Shown here one piece after another: positions 15,774 to 22,623 of a DNA stretch of 22,623 nucleotides. The first letter of the stretch is position 1. The number at the start of each line of letters is the position of its first letter. The stretch comes from CAZVJA01 sp964626885. GTDB lineage: Bacteria > Planctomycetota > Planctomycetia > Planctomycetales > Planctomycetaceae. The notes beneath the pieces are model-generated. The model was not told the origin of the DNA, searched no databases, and saw only the letters and a program-made list of their open reading frames with translations. The stretch lies in assembly GCA_964626885.1 (NCBI GenBank), contig CAZVJA010000074.1, positions 1-22,623 of the forward strand. Reading direction: 5' to 3'. Both the position numbers and the translations under genes were made by a program.

Positions 15774-16091
15774 TTAATCGTCAAGCTTTGACCGATTTGC
15801 CACGGAAGCGGGGTCGACACCGAGCTTTTCCCCCGCACCGAATTCCACGTACGGCCGCCCTAGCCATTTCTTGACGAGGATCACCTCCCCGGCATCGTTC
15901 CCCTCGAACCAATGCCCGAGGAATTGCAGGGCGTATCCGGCCACAAAGCAACCGAGCGCCGCCAGCCATTCCCTTCGTGCAAGCAGAAAGAGCGGGACGA
16001 TAAACGTCACCGGCAAGCCGACGAGATGCAACAGCTGGTTCACACGGTTCCGATGCCGGGCGATGTAGTTGACAAGGAAGCGTCGCAGCAC
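15774..16091 (-). CDS. Mpo1-like (DUF962/YGL010w) small membrane protein
   Basis: This 105-residue protein resembles the DUF962/Mpo1 family; yeast Mpo1 is an iron-dependent dioxygenase acting on 2-hydroxy fatty acids. The family pattern is visible: HRNRVNQLLHLVGLP (13-27), a first hydrophobic helix about 24-40, a second about 43-60, and QFLGHWFEGN (56-65). The histidines at 13, 22 and 60 are in the right places. It is shorter than the yeast protein and may be a minimal bacterial form. GTG at 16091 is the likely start, with AAGGA 9 bases upstream. It stands alone, 160 bases before tolC. The enzymatic role in bacteria is unproven. Confidence 0.7.
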   Translation of the reverse strand: MLRRFLVNYIARHRNRVNQLLHLVGLPVTFIVPLFLLARREWLAALGCFVAGYALQFLGHWFEGNDAGEVILVKKWLGRPYVEFGAGEKLGVDPASVANRSKLDD

Positions 16092-16189
16092 GCGTGGTGA
16101 TCCTTCCCACAGCCATTACAAAAGCAGGCAAGGTAGCCGTCCGCCACCGGGAGGGGCTTTTGACCGTCGCTCTGCCGGGATACACTCTT

Positions 16190-16218
16190 TCTTTATCCGA
16201 CGCGACATTCAGTTTCAA
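16190..16218 (-). promoter_or_regulatory. Possible promoter of the Mpo1-like gene
   Basis: On the minus strand TTGAAA (16218-16213) and TAAAGA (16195-16190) are 17 bases apart. The -35 is good and the -10 poor. It would start transcription about 90 bases before the GTG at 16091. Confidence 0.3.
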
Positions 16219-16318
16219 CAGTTTCGATCAGCCCCTCGTGCAATTGCCGCGTTGGACAGCGCCCCGAAATAGATCGCGATGCGCGGATGCGAGTAGACCC
16301 GCACAACGGACCCGACAT

Positions 16319-17506
16319 CTACTTCCCCGGAGCGGTGGCTGGTTTCGGATCGCAGTACGCCAGCGTCATCAGCGCGTAGGCGGTGGCGAGGTTCGGGTCT
16401 CCCTCGTACCAGCGCTCGGCCGGGTTCACCCAGCTGCCGTTCGATTGCTGCTTCGACGCAAGTTCCTCGAAGACTTCCTTCCGCCAGTCATGCTTGTTCC
16501 CTTTGGCGTCTTCAAGGCGATCGAGGTTCAGCACCGAGAGGGCTTTCGCGAAAGTGTGGTAGTAATAGTAGAGCCCCTGCTGCCCCATGCCCGGGTTTTC
16601 CTTGACGGTGTAGAAGCGTTGAATCCAAGCAAAGGCCGCTTTGACGCGCGGGTCGTCCGACTTCACTCCGGCGTAAATCATGCTCTTGAGGCCGGCGTAG
16701 GTCATCGAACCGTAAGAGCGTAATCCGCCGTTAGGGGCCGGTCCCGCCTGAGAGGTTCCACCGGCGGCGGGGGTGTAATAAAAGCCGCCGTCGTTAACCT
16801 TCGCGGCGAACTCGGTGGTGTTGTACTCGCTTTCGAGGTTCTGACTGCGCGAAACGAAGACGAGCGCTTTCTGCATCGCGGGATCGTCTTCCTTCACGCC
16901 GGCCGCCTTGAGGGCTTCGAGCAAAAACTGTGTGTTTGAGAGATCGGGGCGCTTATGCCCGCCGTAACCCGCTCCGCCGTAGAAGGTGTCGGCGCTTTCA
17001 ATTCCCTCTCCTTCGTCCCATTGCAGCTTGCGGAGGAAGTTCTCGGCGTTTTTGATGATTTTATCGTGTCGATGGTCGGCATTGCCGGCTTGAAACGCCA
17101 GGAGTGCGATGCAGGTCTCGTAATTGCGATGTCCTGATTTTGTGTAGTAAATGCCGCCGTCTTCCTGGATGAATGTCTTGAGGTGTGCAAGTCCCTTTGC
17201 GACGGTTGGGTCGTCGACCGAAACGCCGTTCTTCAACAATGATGTCACGACGATTCCCGAAATGCCGGGCGCGGTGGAGGAGGTCCAACTGCCGTCGTCC
17301 GATTGGCTGGTGCGCAGGAAGTCAGTCGCTTTCTTGCGCGCGGCGTTAAGCGCAGCTTTTTCGGGGCCGACCTGCGTCGCGGCAGGTTTGTCATCGGCTG
17401 CACGGGTCTGCGATGCGATCAATGCGGTAGCGCAGAGTGAAGCCAGCAGAATCGATCCGGCGGCGGGTCGAACCACCGACAACATCAGCAAACGGACAGG
17501 GCTCAT
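16319..17506 (-). CDS. Secreted protein with prenyltransferase/squalene-oxidase repeats
   Basis: A 395-residue exported protein with an alpha/alpha-toroid fold like squalene cyclases. The signal peptide spans about 1-36 (hydrophobic 15-32, cleavage after TRA). Repeat landmarks are SQSDDGSW (67-74), an EDGGIYYT segment near 115-122, VNDGGFYYT (237-245) and QQSNGSWVN (353-361). The catalytic DxDD of squalene-hopene cyclases is absent, so it is unlikely to be a cyclase; such periplasmic forms are common in planctomycetes and of unknown role. ATG at 17506 has GAGGTG 4 bases upstream. Flanking gaps (227 and 154 bases) suggest a single-gene transcript. Confidence 0.85.
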   Translation of the reverse strand: MSPVRLLMLSVVRPAAGSILLASLCATALIASQTRAADDKPAATQVGPEKAALNAARKKATDFLRTSQSDDGSWTSSTAPGISGIVVTSLLKNGVSVDDPTVAKGLAHLKTFIQEDGGIYYTKSGHRNYETCIALLAFQAGNADHRHDKIIKNAENFLRKLQWDEGEGIESADTFYGGAGYGGHKRPDLSNTQFLLEALKAAGVKEDDPAMQKALVFVSRSQNLESEYNTTEFAAKVNDGGFYYTPAAGGTSQAGPAPNGGLRSYGSMTYAGLKSMIYAGVKSDDPRVKAAFAWIQRFYTVKENPGMGQQGLYYYYHTFAKALSVLNLDRLEDAKGNKHDWRKEVFEELASKQQSNGSWVNPAERWYEGDPNLATAYALMTLAYCDPKPATAPGK

Positions 17507-17626
17507 TTCACACCTCGATGGATTTTCGATGGAACGACGAGTTTATTCGCTCAATTGTATCGCCAATCGGCGGCAGACATGAGAATAAACCTCTCATAGA
17601 TGGAAGATCCGGGAAGCCAGGTATCA

Positions 17627-17676
17627 TCTCCTCACGATCTTCTCACGATGGTGGAGTGATTCATTTCCACTCCACC
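17627..17676 (-). repeat. Stem-loop over a stop codon plus tandem 11-mers
   Basis: GGTGGAGTG (17650-17658) and CACTCCACC (17668-17676) form a perfect 9-bp stem with a 9-base loop that contains the stop codon (17661-17663) of the lipoprotein gene. Just beyond, two near-identical 11-mers (CTCCTCACGAT, then CTTCTCACGAT on the plus strand) end at 17649. There is no T-run, so it is not a classic terminator; a 3'-end stabilising or Rho-linked structure is possible. Confidence 0.4.
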
Positions 17677-18131
17677 TGGAACGGAGGAATGTCGTTTTCT
17701 CCCGCGATTACTTCAGACTGCAGAACGGTTTGTGCCGGATCGCTGAATCGAGGAGGAAGCAGGCTCGGACCGTCACGGATGGTTTCTTCCCCCACGGCGC
17801 GCAGCTCCCGGTATTCGATCGTTACGGCGTATCTTCCCGGAGGTGCGCCGTCGTGCTCCCCGGAGGTCGATAGCTGGAATCGCCCCTCTTCATCGGTTCT
17901 GCCGAAAGGCTTTTGCTTTAGTTTCGCTTCACCAACACCAATCGGATGGAAAATCACAGTCGCTTCTGCAAGTGGCTTATCATCAACCCGAATACTTCCC
18001 CGCACCGGGTAGCAACGCTCCGGGTCATGCAGGCCGCATCCCACGCACTCGAGCATGATCACAAGCAGTAGACAGACTCGGCCGAGGCACGGAAGAAATC
18101 GGGATCGAAGAGCGCTCTGATCAATTGCCAC
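17661..18131 (-). CDS. Small carboxypeptidase-regulatory-like lipoprotein
   Basis: This 156-residue exported protein has a hydrophobic signal (about 17-31) and a probable lipobox ending CVG-Cys32; the Cys at -3 is unusual. The mature part begins with a typical planctomycete pattern, YPVRGSIRVDDKPLAEATV (41-59), then FHP, RTDEEGRFQLST (78-89), and GAPPGRYAVTIEY (95-107). This is a transthyretin/CarboxypepD-like beta-sandwich. The function is unknown; such proteins very often sit directly behind DUF1559 pseudopilin genes, as here (83-base gap). The start is GTG at 18131, without a clear ribosome site. Its stop codon lies in a stem-loop. Confidence 0.8.
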   Translation of the reverse strand: MAIDQSALRSRFLPCLGRVCLLLVIMLECVGCGLHDPERCYPVRGSIRVDDKPLAEATVIFHPIGVGEAKLKQKPFGRTDEEGRFQLSTSGEHDGAPPGRYAVTIEYRELRAVGEETIRDGPSLLPPRFSDPAQTVLQSEVIAGENDIPPFQVEWK

Positions 18132-18214
18132 TGGTGTTTATCTCTGCGAAGTTCACACGATCACCTCGACGGCGAATTGGTCAGCTTTGCGCTGGAGACG
18201 ATCACTCTTTCAGG

Positions 18215-19201
18215 TCAGAACGCACCCGCCTCGGACTCGTTTCCCGCGCGCGTCACGAGGGAAGCGAGCAGGTAAAGATCAATCGAGGAATCCAAGAAAC
18301 GGACCGAACCATCGACGAACGCAAAATTCGCTCCTCCTTCATGAAAGCTGTAAAAACAGTGCCCCCATTCATTGGAATTGTTGATAGCCAAATTCCCGGG
18401 AATTGGATCGAACGAGATATGCCACGCCTTTCGCTGACCAATTTGATACGCGTTGTCGGTCGTGGCCCAAGCTCCCCCGCGAGCCCGAATTCGCGGAGTC
18501 CCCGTATACTTAACGGGATACTTCTTACGTCCTCGCCAGACGTCCTCTCTGCCGGCGCACTCTCCGAGCATGATCGTATTTGACGTGCCGTCACGTACGT
18601 CCCCAACGACATTCCGCTCATTCAAACCCACTTCATACCAGACAATCGCGCCCCGCAAATCCGAGGTCGAGGAGAACTGCTGGCTAGCAGGTAGCACCTG
18701 ATTAATGTCAAGATGGACGCCAACGGGCGTGAAGTAGTCTCCGCACGCCCCGGTCTTATTGGGCGGAACGGTTTCAGGTTTGTCCTGCATGCGAATTTCG
18801 CCCGGCGTGGAAGGACAGGCGAAAGCCCGCACTGGCTGGACGACAATCGGTCGATTTGGAGGCAACCACCAGTCGACCTTCACGTCATATCCCTCATTGA
18901 GCAGATTCTGCTGTTCGAGATAAGGAAGAATGAACGGCGCCCAATTGCTCCATCCGAAACCCGGCTTGTTGTTGGTATAAGCCAGAGGGAGCTCGTGGTT
19001 CCCTTCCTCAAAATTATGGATGGCCAGGGCAACTTCCTTGAGGTTGTTTTTGCACTGTACCTGACGCGACGCCTCGCGCGCCGATTGGACCGCGGGGATC
19101 AGCAACGCGACCAGAATGGCGATGATCGCCATCACGACCAGCAATTCAATCAGAGTAAATCCAGGCCGTCGCAGGGGTTTTGTACGAGCGGGTGCTTTCA
19201 T
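18215..19201 (-). CDS. DUF1559 type II secretion-like pseudopilin
   Basis: A 328-residue protein with a class III (prepilin) leader: basic residues 1-13, cleavage site Gly14/Phe15 in GFTLIELLVVMAIIAIL, Glu at mature position 5, and a hydrophobic helix to about 38. The body is the DUF1559 (SBP_bac_10) domain typical of planctomycetes, with GTSNTIMLGE and the C-terminal H-X9-DG signature HEGGANFAFVDGSVRFL. Members are exported pseudopilin-like proteins, with many copies per planctomycete genome, of uncertain function. ATG at 19201 has GAGGA 7 bases upstream. The lipoprotein gene behind it is a usual partner. Confidence 0.92.
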   Translation of the reverse strand: MKAPARTKPLRRPGFTLIELLVVMAIIAILVALLIPAVQSAREASRQVQCKNNLKEVALAIHNFEEGNHELPLAYTNNKPGFGWSNWAPFILPYLEQQNLLNEGYDVKVDWWLPPNRPIVVQPVRAFACPSTPGEIRMQDKPETVPPNKTGACGDYFTPVGVHLDINQVLPASQQFSSTSDLRGAIVWYEVGLNERNVVGDVRDGTSNTIMLGECAGREDVWRGRKKYPVKYTGTPRIRARGGAWATTDNAYQIGQRKAWHISFDPIPGNLAINNSNEWGHCFYSFHEGGANFAFVDGSVRFLDSSIDLYLLASLVTRAGNESEAGAF

Positions 19202-19364
19202 CGGTAAATCCTCATATCCTGGTCAACCATGCGGATGACTAACTTTCCGCCGAGAAACATTGCAGGCAGTCCGCCGGGTGGCCGTGGATTGACAGTTCCT
19301 GGGGGGGAGGACGGACGACGGTCATAAAGCTAACACGTCGTACCACGGGTCTAACGCGGTTCGT

Positions 19365-19799
19365 TCATATCCCCTCATGATCCCGGCGGTGCTTTTCGGC
19401 TCGGCTGCGGGAGGGAACCCAGGTTTTCACGTTGTCGGAAAGCTCACGGATGCGCTCAACCGTCGGAGGCTGGTTCGTCCCCGTCGTCTCGCGGGAACGC
19501 CGTCTCTTCCGCAGGCGGGGCTTGTAATCGAAGTCGTTCGACCGCGGTTCTTTACGGCCAAGCCATGCGATATTCGTCAAGCTCGACTGGTTTGACCGCC
19601 TGTCCCGCAACAGCCAGAACAAAAACCAGATGGTGCTGGCCACCGCAAGGGAGAGAGCGGCCATCTTTGTCGCGGTCGCCTGGTCAGCGGCTGCAAAGAC
19701 GATAAACAGGCAAGCCCCCAACCCAATCACCAGAATGTAAGCGGTGGCGAACAAAGCCGCCGAGGCTCGTCCCCTGTCTCTGCTCTGCTTCAGCGACAT
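19365..19799 (-). CDS. Small two-helix membrane protein behind rseP
   Basis: I do not recognise this 144-residue protein. It has two predicted membrane helices (about 14-36 and 46-64), leaving a strongly basic cytoplasmic-type tail from about 66, with an RKRRRSR cluster near 98-104 and many Arg/Lys/Ser/Asp after. No catalytic motif is visible. The ATG at 19799 has a GGAG about 10 bases upstream. It follows rseP by 116 bases on the same strand and may be transcribed with dxr-rseP. The function is unknown. Confidence 0.6.
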   Translation of the reverse strand: MSLKQSRDRGRASAALFATAYILVIGLGACLFIVFAAADQATATKMAALSLAVASTIWFLFWLLRDRRSNQSSLTNIAWLGRKEPRSNDFDYKPRLRKRRRSRETTGTNQPPTVERIRELSDNVKTWVPSRSRAEKHRRDHEGI

Positions 19800-19915
19800 G
19801 GTACCCGCGCTCCGATGTGCGTTGATGTTCCGTGTTCAGCTCTTTCCCAGGATGCCGACAGTCGAAGTGAACGGTCGATTTTCCGGGAATAGCCCGAGAA
19901 GAATCGTAAGGAGTT

Positions 19916-21916
19916 TCAATTCCCGACGATCTTATGCTCGAAGATATCGAGATACAGCACGAGCATCATTAGACACAAGACGAACGCCATGCCGCAATAA
20001 GTGGCGGCGACAAGTACCCGCTCGCTCGGACGCTTGCGCGTCACCCCTTCCCAGATGAGAAAGACCATGTGCCCGCCGTCGAGCACCGGGATGGGTAAGA
20101 AATTCAGCACCGCGAGATTCACGCTCAAAAATCCCAGGAATAGCAGGAGTTCGGGAAGTCCCTGCTGAGCCACCATATATGCGACATGAGCAATTCCCAG
20201 CGGGCCGTGCAATTCCTTATACGACAGTTCCCCACCGCCGAGATTGCGCAATGTCAGATAAATGTTGGAAATGGAATTTTCCGTATGCGCCAGACCCAGC
20301 CCGACAGCATCGACAATGCCGTCCGCCTGTTGCTTGGTTTGCATCGCCATCAGTTGCAGACCACGCTCGTCCGGCACAAACCAGTTGTCGTGCGTGTCGG
20401 GACGTGGGGTGAGGGTGACCTCGCGCGGCTCACCCGCGCGGCTGACGGTCAGAACCACGTTCCGTGTCGGGGCTTTCTGCATCATCCAGAAGACGTAGGC
20501 CCAGTTCGCCGGCCGGCCGGCTACTTCTTCCTTGCCGTCGAAGGGGACGTTGATCGGCTTCTTCCCGTAAACGTCAACCGGCTCTCCTTCGGGAATCGCC
20601 AGCGATGCTTTGAGAACCCGCTCCCCTTTCTCAATGCCTGCTTCCTCAGCGGGACTGCCGGAATCGACGTGCAACACTGTGGGAATCACAGGATACGCGA
20701 CACCGATCGACGGGGCCGATAACAGGTGATCTTTATCCAACGGCCTCTCGACCCAGCCCGGCTTGTCGGTCGGCACGAGCCGAATGTCCAACGACTTGCC
20801 GTCGCCTCCCTTCACTTCCCGCAGGACGGTGATGGTAATTTCCTGTCCTTGCAGAGCCGCAAGCGTATCGGGGAGCTGCAATGGATCAATCATTGTGCCG
20901 ACTTCCTGGCTGTTGATCCGCAGGATCTTGTCGCCAACCTCGATGCCATTTTGTTTCGCGGGAGAATCATTCACGATCGAAGAGATGCGGCCGATATCCA
21001 TTCTTAGCCCGAGTGTACGAAAGCGACTCGGCGGCAACGTGATTTGCTCGGTTGATGACTCTCCGTTCTCGCGCCGCCGGACAGCTAGAGTGATCGGCTC
21101 AGATCGTTTTCGCGACAGAATCGCCTGGAACTCGGCGAACTCGTGGATTCGATTTCCGTCGACCTTCACAATCTCGTCGCCGGGCTGAAATGCCGGCTGA
21201 ACTTGCGCGGCAATTGTTCCGGGCAACGCCGGGGGGATTTCGGCTCTTGCGGGAAAAGTGGTCAAACCCATTGCGGGGGAGACACCGATAATTCGCCGCG
21301 GCCCGCTGGTATTGGGGACAAGCTTCAGATCGAATTTCGCGCCGTCTTTGTGAACTCCCTTGACTTCAACCGGGCCGGATGAGAGCGCGACGCCGCGCAT
21401 AATGTCCTGGAAGGAGTTGACCTCGCGTCCGTTGATCTCAGTGATCTTGTCTCCTTGTTGAAGGCCGGCCTCCCAAGCGGGATAGCCGATTTGCAGCGCT
21501 CCCAGCGTCGAGGGGGGAGACTCAACCCCCAGTCCGAATGCCACCGAGAAGAAGATGACCGCGGTGAGCACGTTCATGATGACGCCGGCGGAGATGATCG
21601 CCATTCGTTGCGGGACGGTTTTCGCGGAGTACGAACGCGGATCAGTCGCGATTTCCTCGCTGGTGAGCTGGCTGGGGTCGATGTCGTCCTGGCCGAGCAT
21701 CTTGACGTAGCCGCCGAACGGAATCGCCGAAAGGGCGTACTCGGTCTCACCCCGTTTGCGGCTCCAGAGAATCGGTCCAAAACCGATGCTGAACCGCTCG
21801 ACGTGAACATCGCACCATTTGGCGACGAGAAAGTGGCCGAGCTCGTGAAAGAAAATCACCAGCCCGAGCCCCACCGCGACGGAGAGGATATAGAGCGAGG
21901 TTTCGACGACAGACAT
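19916..21916 (-). CDS. rseP: RseP-type site-2 intramembrane metalloprotease with four PDZ-like domains
   Basis: Cleaves membrane-embedded substrates such as anti-sigma factors in envelope stress signalling, in the inner membrane. It has 666 residues, against about 450 in E. coli. The first helix carries the zinc motif HELGH (24-28), and the late helix the third ligand region NFLPIPVLDGGH (605-616). Between them are four PDZ-like segments with the usual xPAxxAGxxxGDxI cores: about 140-200, 230-280, 308-365 and 408-500; E. coli has two. A further helix lies at about 106-130. The ATG at 21916 leaves 14 bases after dxr; an in-frame GTG at 21943 would overlap dxr by 13 bases and cannot be excluded. 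Co-transcription with dxr resembles the dxr-to-rseP neighbourhood of proteobacteria. Substrates are unknown. Confidence 0.92.
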   Translation of the reverse strand: MSVVETSLYILSVAVGLGLVIFFHELGHFLVAKWCDVHVERFSIGFGPILWSRKRGETEYALSAIPFGGYVKMLGQDDIDPSQLTSEEIATDPRSYSAKTVPQRMAIISAGVIMNVLTAVIFFSVAFGLGVESPPSTLGALQIGYPAWEAGLQQGDKITEINGREVNSFQDIMRGVALSSGPVEVKGVHKDGAKFDLKLVPNTSGPRRIIGVSPAMGLTTFPARAEIPPALPGTIAAQVQPAFQPGDEIVKVDGNRIHEFAEFQAILSRKRSEPITLAVRRRENGESSTEQITLPPSRFRTLGLRMDIGRISSIVNDSPAKQNGIEVGDKILRINSQEVGTMIDPLQLPDTLAALQGQEITITVLREVKGGDGKSLDIRLVPTDKPGWVERPLDKDHLLSAPSIGVAYPVIPTVLHVDSGSPAEEAGIEKGERVLKASLAIPEGEPVDVYGKKPINVPFDGKEEVAGRPANWAYVFWMMQKAPTRNVVLTVSRAGEPREVTLTPRPDTHDNWFVPDERGLQLMAMQTKQQADGIVDAVGLGLAHTENSISNIYLTLRNLGGGELSYKELHGPLGIAHVAYMVAQQGLPELLLFLGFLSVNLAVLNFLPIPVLDGGHMVFLIWEGVTRKRPSERVLVAATYCGMAFVLCLMMLVLYLDIFEHKIVGN

Positions 21917-21930
21917 CAGTTCAAAGGCTG

Positions 21931-22623
21931 CTAGGACCGCCACCGGCGCGTCTCCTCTCGGGCCCAGGCGTCGAGCTGGAACAGCTCGGTGAGCGTCGGG
22001 GCCTCGTTGAAATCATGATATTCGAGAATCGCGCGGCAGACGCGCGAAATATCGCAAAAGGCCAAATCTCCCCCCAGAAATCGTTCGACCGCCACTTCAT
22101 TGGCGGCATTCAGAACTGCTCCACATGTTCCGCCGCGTCGAGCCACCTCGTAACCCAGCCCCAGGGCGGGAAATGCGTCGAAATCGGCCGGCTCGAACTG
22201 CAGGTTCATCCCCTGAGACCAATCGAGCCGACTGGCGTTTCCTTCCACTCGTTCCGGCCATGTCAGGGCGTATTGGATCGGAAGCTTCATATCTGGCGGC
22301 GACAATTGGGCCAACACCGATCCGTCCACAAATTCGACCAGGGAATGAACGATCGACTGCGGGTGTACCACAACCCCAATCTGATCGACATTCAAGTCGA
22401 ACAACCATTTTGCTTCGATGACCTCCAACGCCTTGTTCATCATGGTCGCCGAGTCGACCGTAATCTTCGGCCCCATGTTCCAGGTGGGATGGGCAAGGGC
22501 CATCTCCGGAGTGATATCTTTCAACTGTGCGGCCGTGCGACCTCGAAACGGCCCGCCGCTGGCGGTCAGGACGATTCGCTTGATTTCCGACTTTTGCCCG
22601 GATTGCATCGCCTCCAACACCGC
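21931..22623 (-). CDS. dxr: 1-deoxy-D-xylulose 5-phosphate reductoisomerase, N-terminus cut off by the window edge
   Basis: Converts DXP to MEP with NADPH, the committed step of the MEP isoprenoid pathway, in the cytoplasm. The last 230 codons are present and continue past base 22623. Seen are the TASGGPF loop, the substrate- and metal-binding block GPKITVDSATMMNKALEVIE, HPQSIVHSLVEFVDGSV, the KLPIQYALTWPER segment, and the helical C-terminal domain with GAVLNAANEVAVERF. It ends TAG at 21931-21933. The reading frame is open to the right edge, and the start and Rossmann domain lie outside. rseP follows immediately. Confidence 0.96.
   Translation of the reverse strand, partial: AVLEAMQSGQKSEIKRIVLTASGGPFRGRTAAQLKDITPEMALAHPTWNMGPKITVDSATMMNKALEVIEAKWLFDLNVDQIGVVVHPQSIVHSLVEFVDGSVLAQLSPPDMKLPIQYALTWPERVEGNASRLDWSQGMNLQFEPADFDAFPALGLGYEVARRGGTCGAVLNAANEVAVERFLGGDLAFCDISRVCRAILEYHDFNEAPTLTELFQLDAWAREETRRWRS

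Noticed and set aside
16094..16723. A 209-codon open frame on the plus strand, with a nearby TTGACC-TACACT promoter-like pair at 16160-16186
   Set aside because: The frame runs antisense into the squalene-cyclase-repeat gene and shows no motif. The promoter-like boxes are only 15 bases apart, too close for a good sigma-70 promoter.

Overview
The window looks like chromosomal core sequence from a member of the Planctomycetota, moderately GC-rich and densely coding on both strands. The best lineage markers are a DUF1559-type pseudopilin with the H-X9-DG ending, followed by a small carboxypeptidase-regulatory-like lipoprotein; a squalene-cyclase-repeat secreted protein; and a eukaryote-type UDP-sugar pyrophosphorylase. 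The lineage is inferred from gene content, because no rRNA or other phylogenetic marker lies in the window. No tRNA, rRNA, CRISPR array, insertion sequence, integrase or phage gene was seen.

Layout. Bases 1-2485 (minus) hold most of leuS, running off the left edge. A 535-base divergent intergenic region follows, with a good promoter for leuS and a long imperfect hairpin filling its leader. A plus-strand run covers 3021-7445: a small DUF5658-like membrane protein, a UAP-like nucleotidyltransferase, a mannose-1-phosphate guanylyltransferase, RuvX (overlapping the previous gene by 17 bases) and an alpha/beta hydrolase with a TTG start. From 7477 to the right edge everything is on the minus strand: a 1158-residue LptC/OstA-like protein behind kdsD, a WYL regulator, a long TolC-family lipoprotein, an Mpo1-like membrane protein, a squalene-cyclase-repeat secreted protein, a pseudopilin plus lipoprotein pair, and finally dxr-rseP-orf144, in which dxr runs off the right edge.

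How the genes fit together. Much of the window concerns the cell envelope. The UAP-like and GDP-mannose enzymes would supply activated sugars. KdsD makes the precursor of the Kdo sugar of lipopolysaccharide, and the giant protein behind it looks like the transport bridge that carries lipopolysaccharide to the outer membrane. TolC is an outer-membrane channel. RseP (here with four PDZ-like domains) is an intramembrane protease of envelope stress control, and Dxr feeds isoprenoid synthesis. LeuRS and RuvX are housekeeping.

I found no clearly new multi-gene system. The items most worth a second look are the leuS leader with mutually exclusive pairings, the LptC/OstA-like fusion next to kdsD, the four-PDZ RseP, and the palindromes in front of tolC and kdsD.
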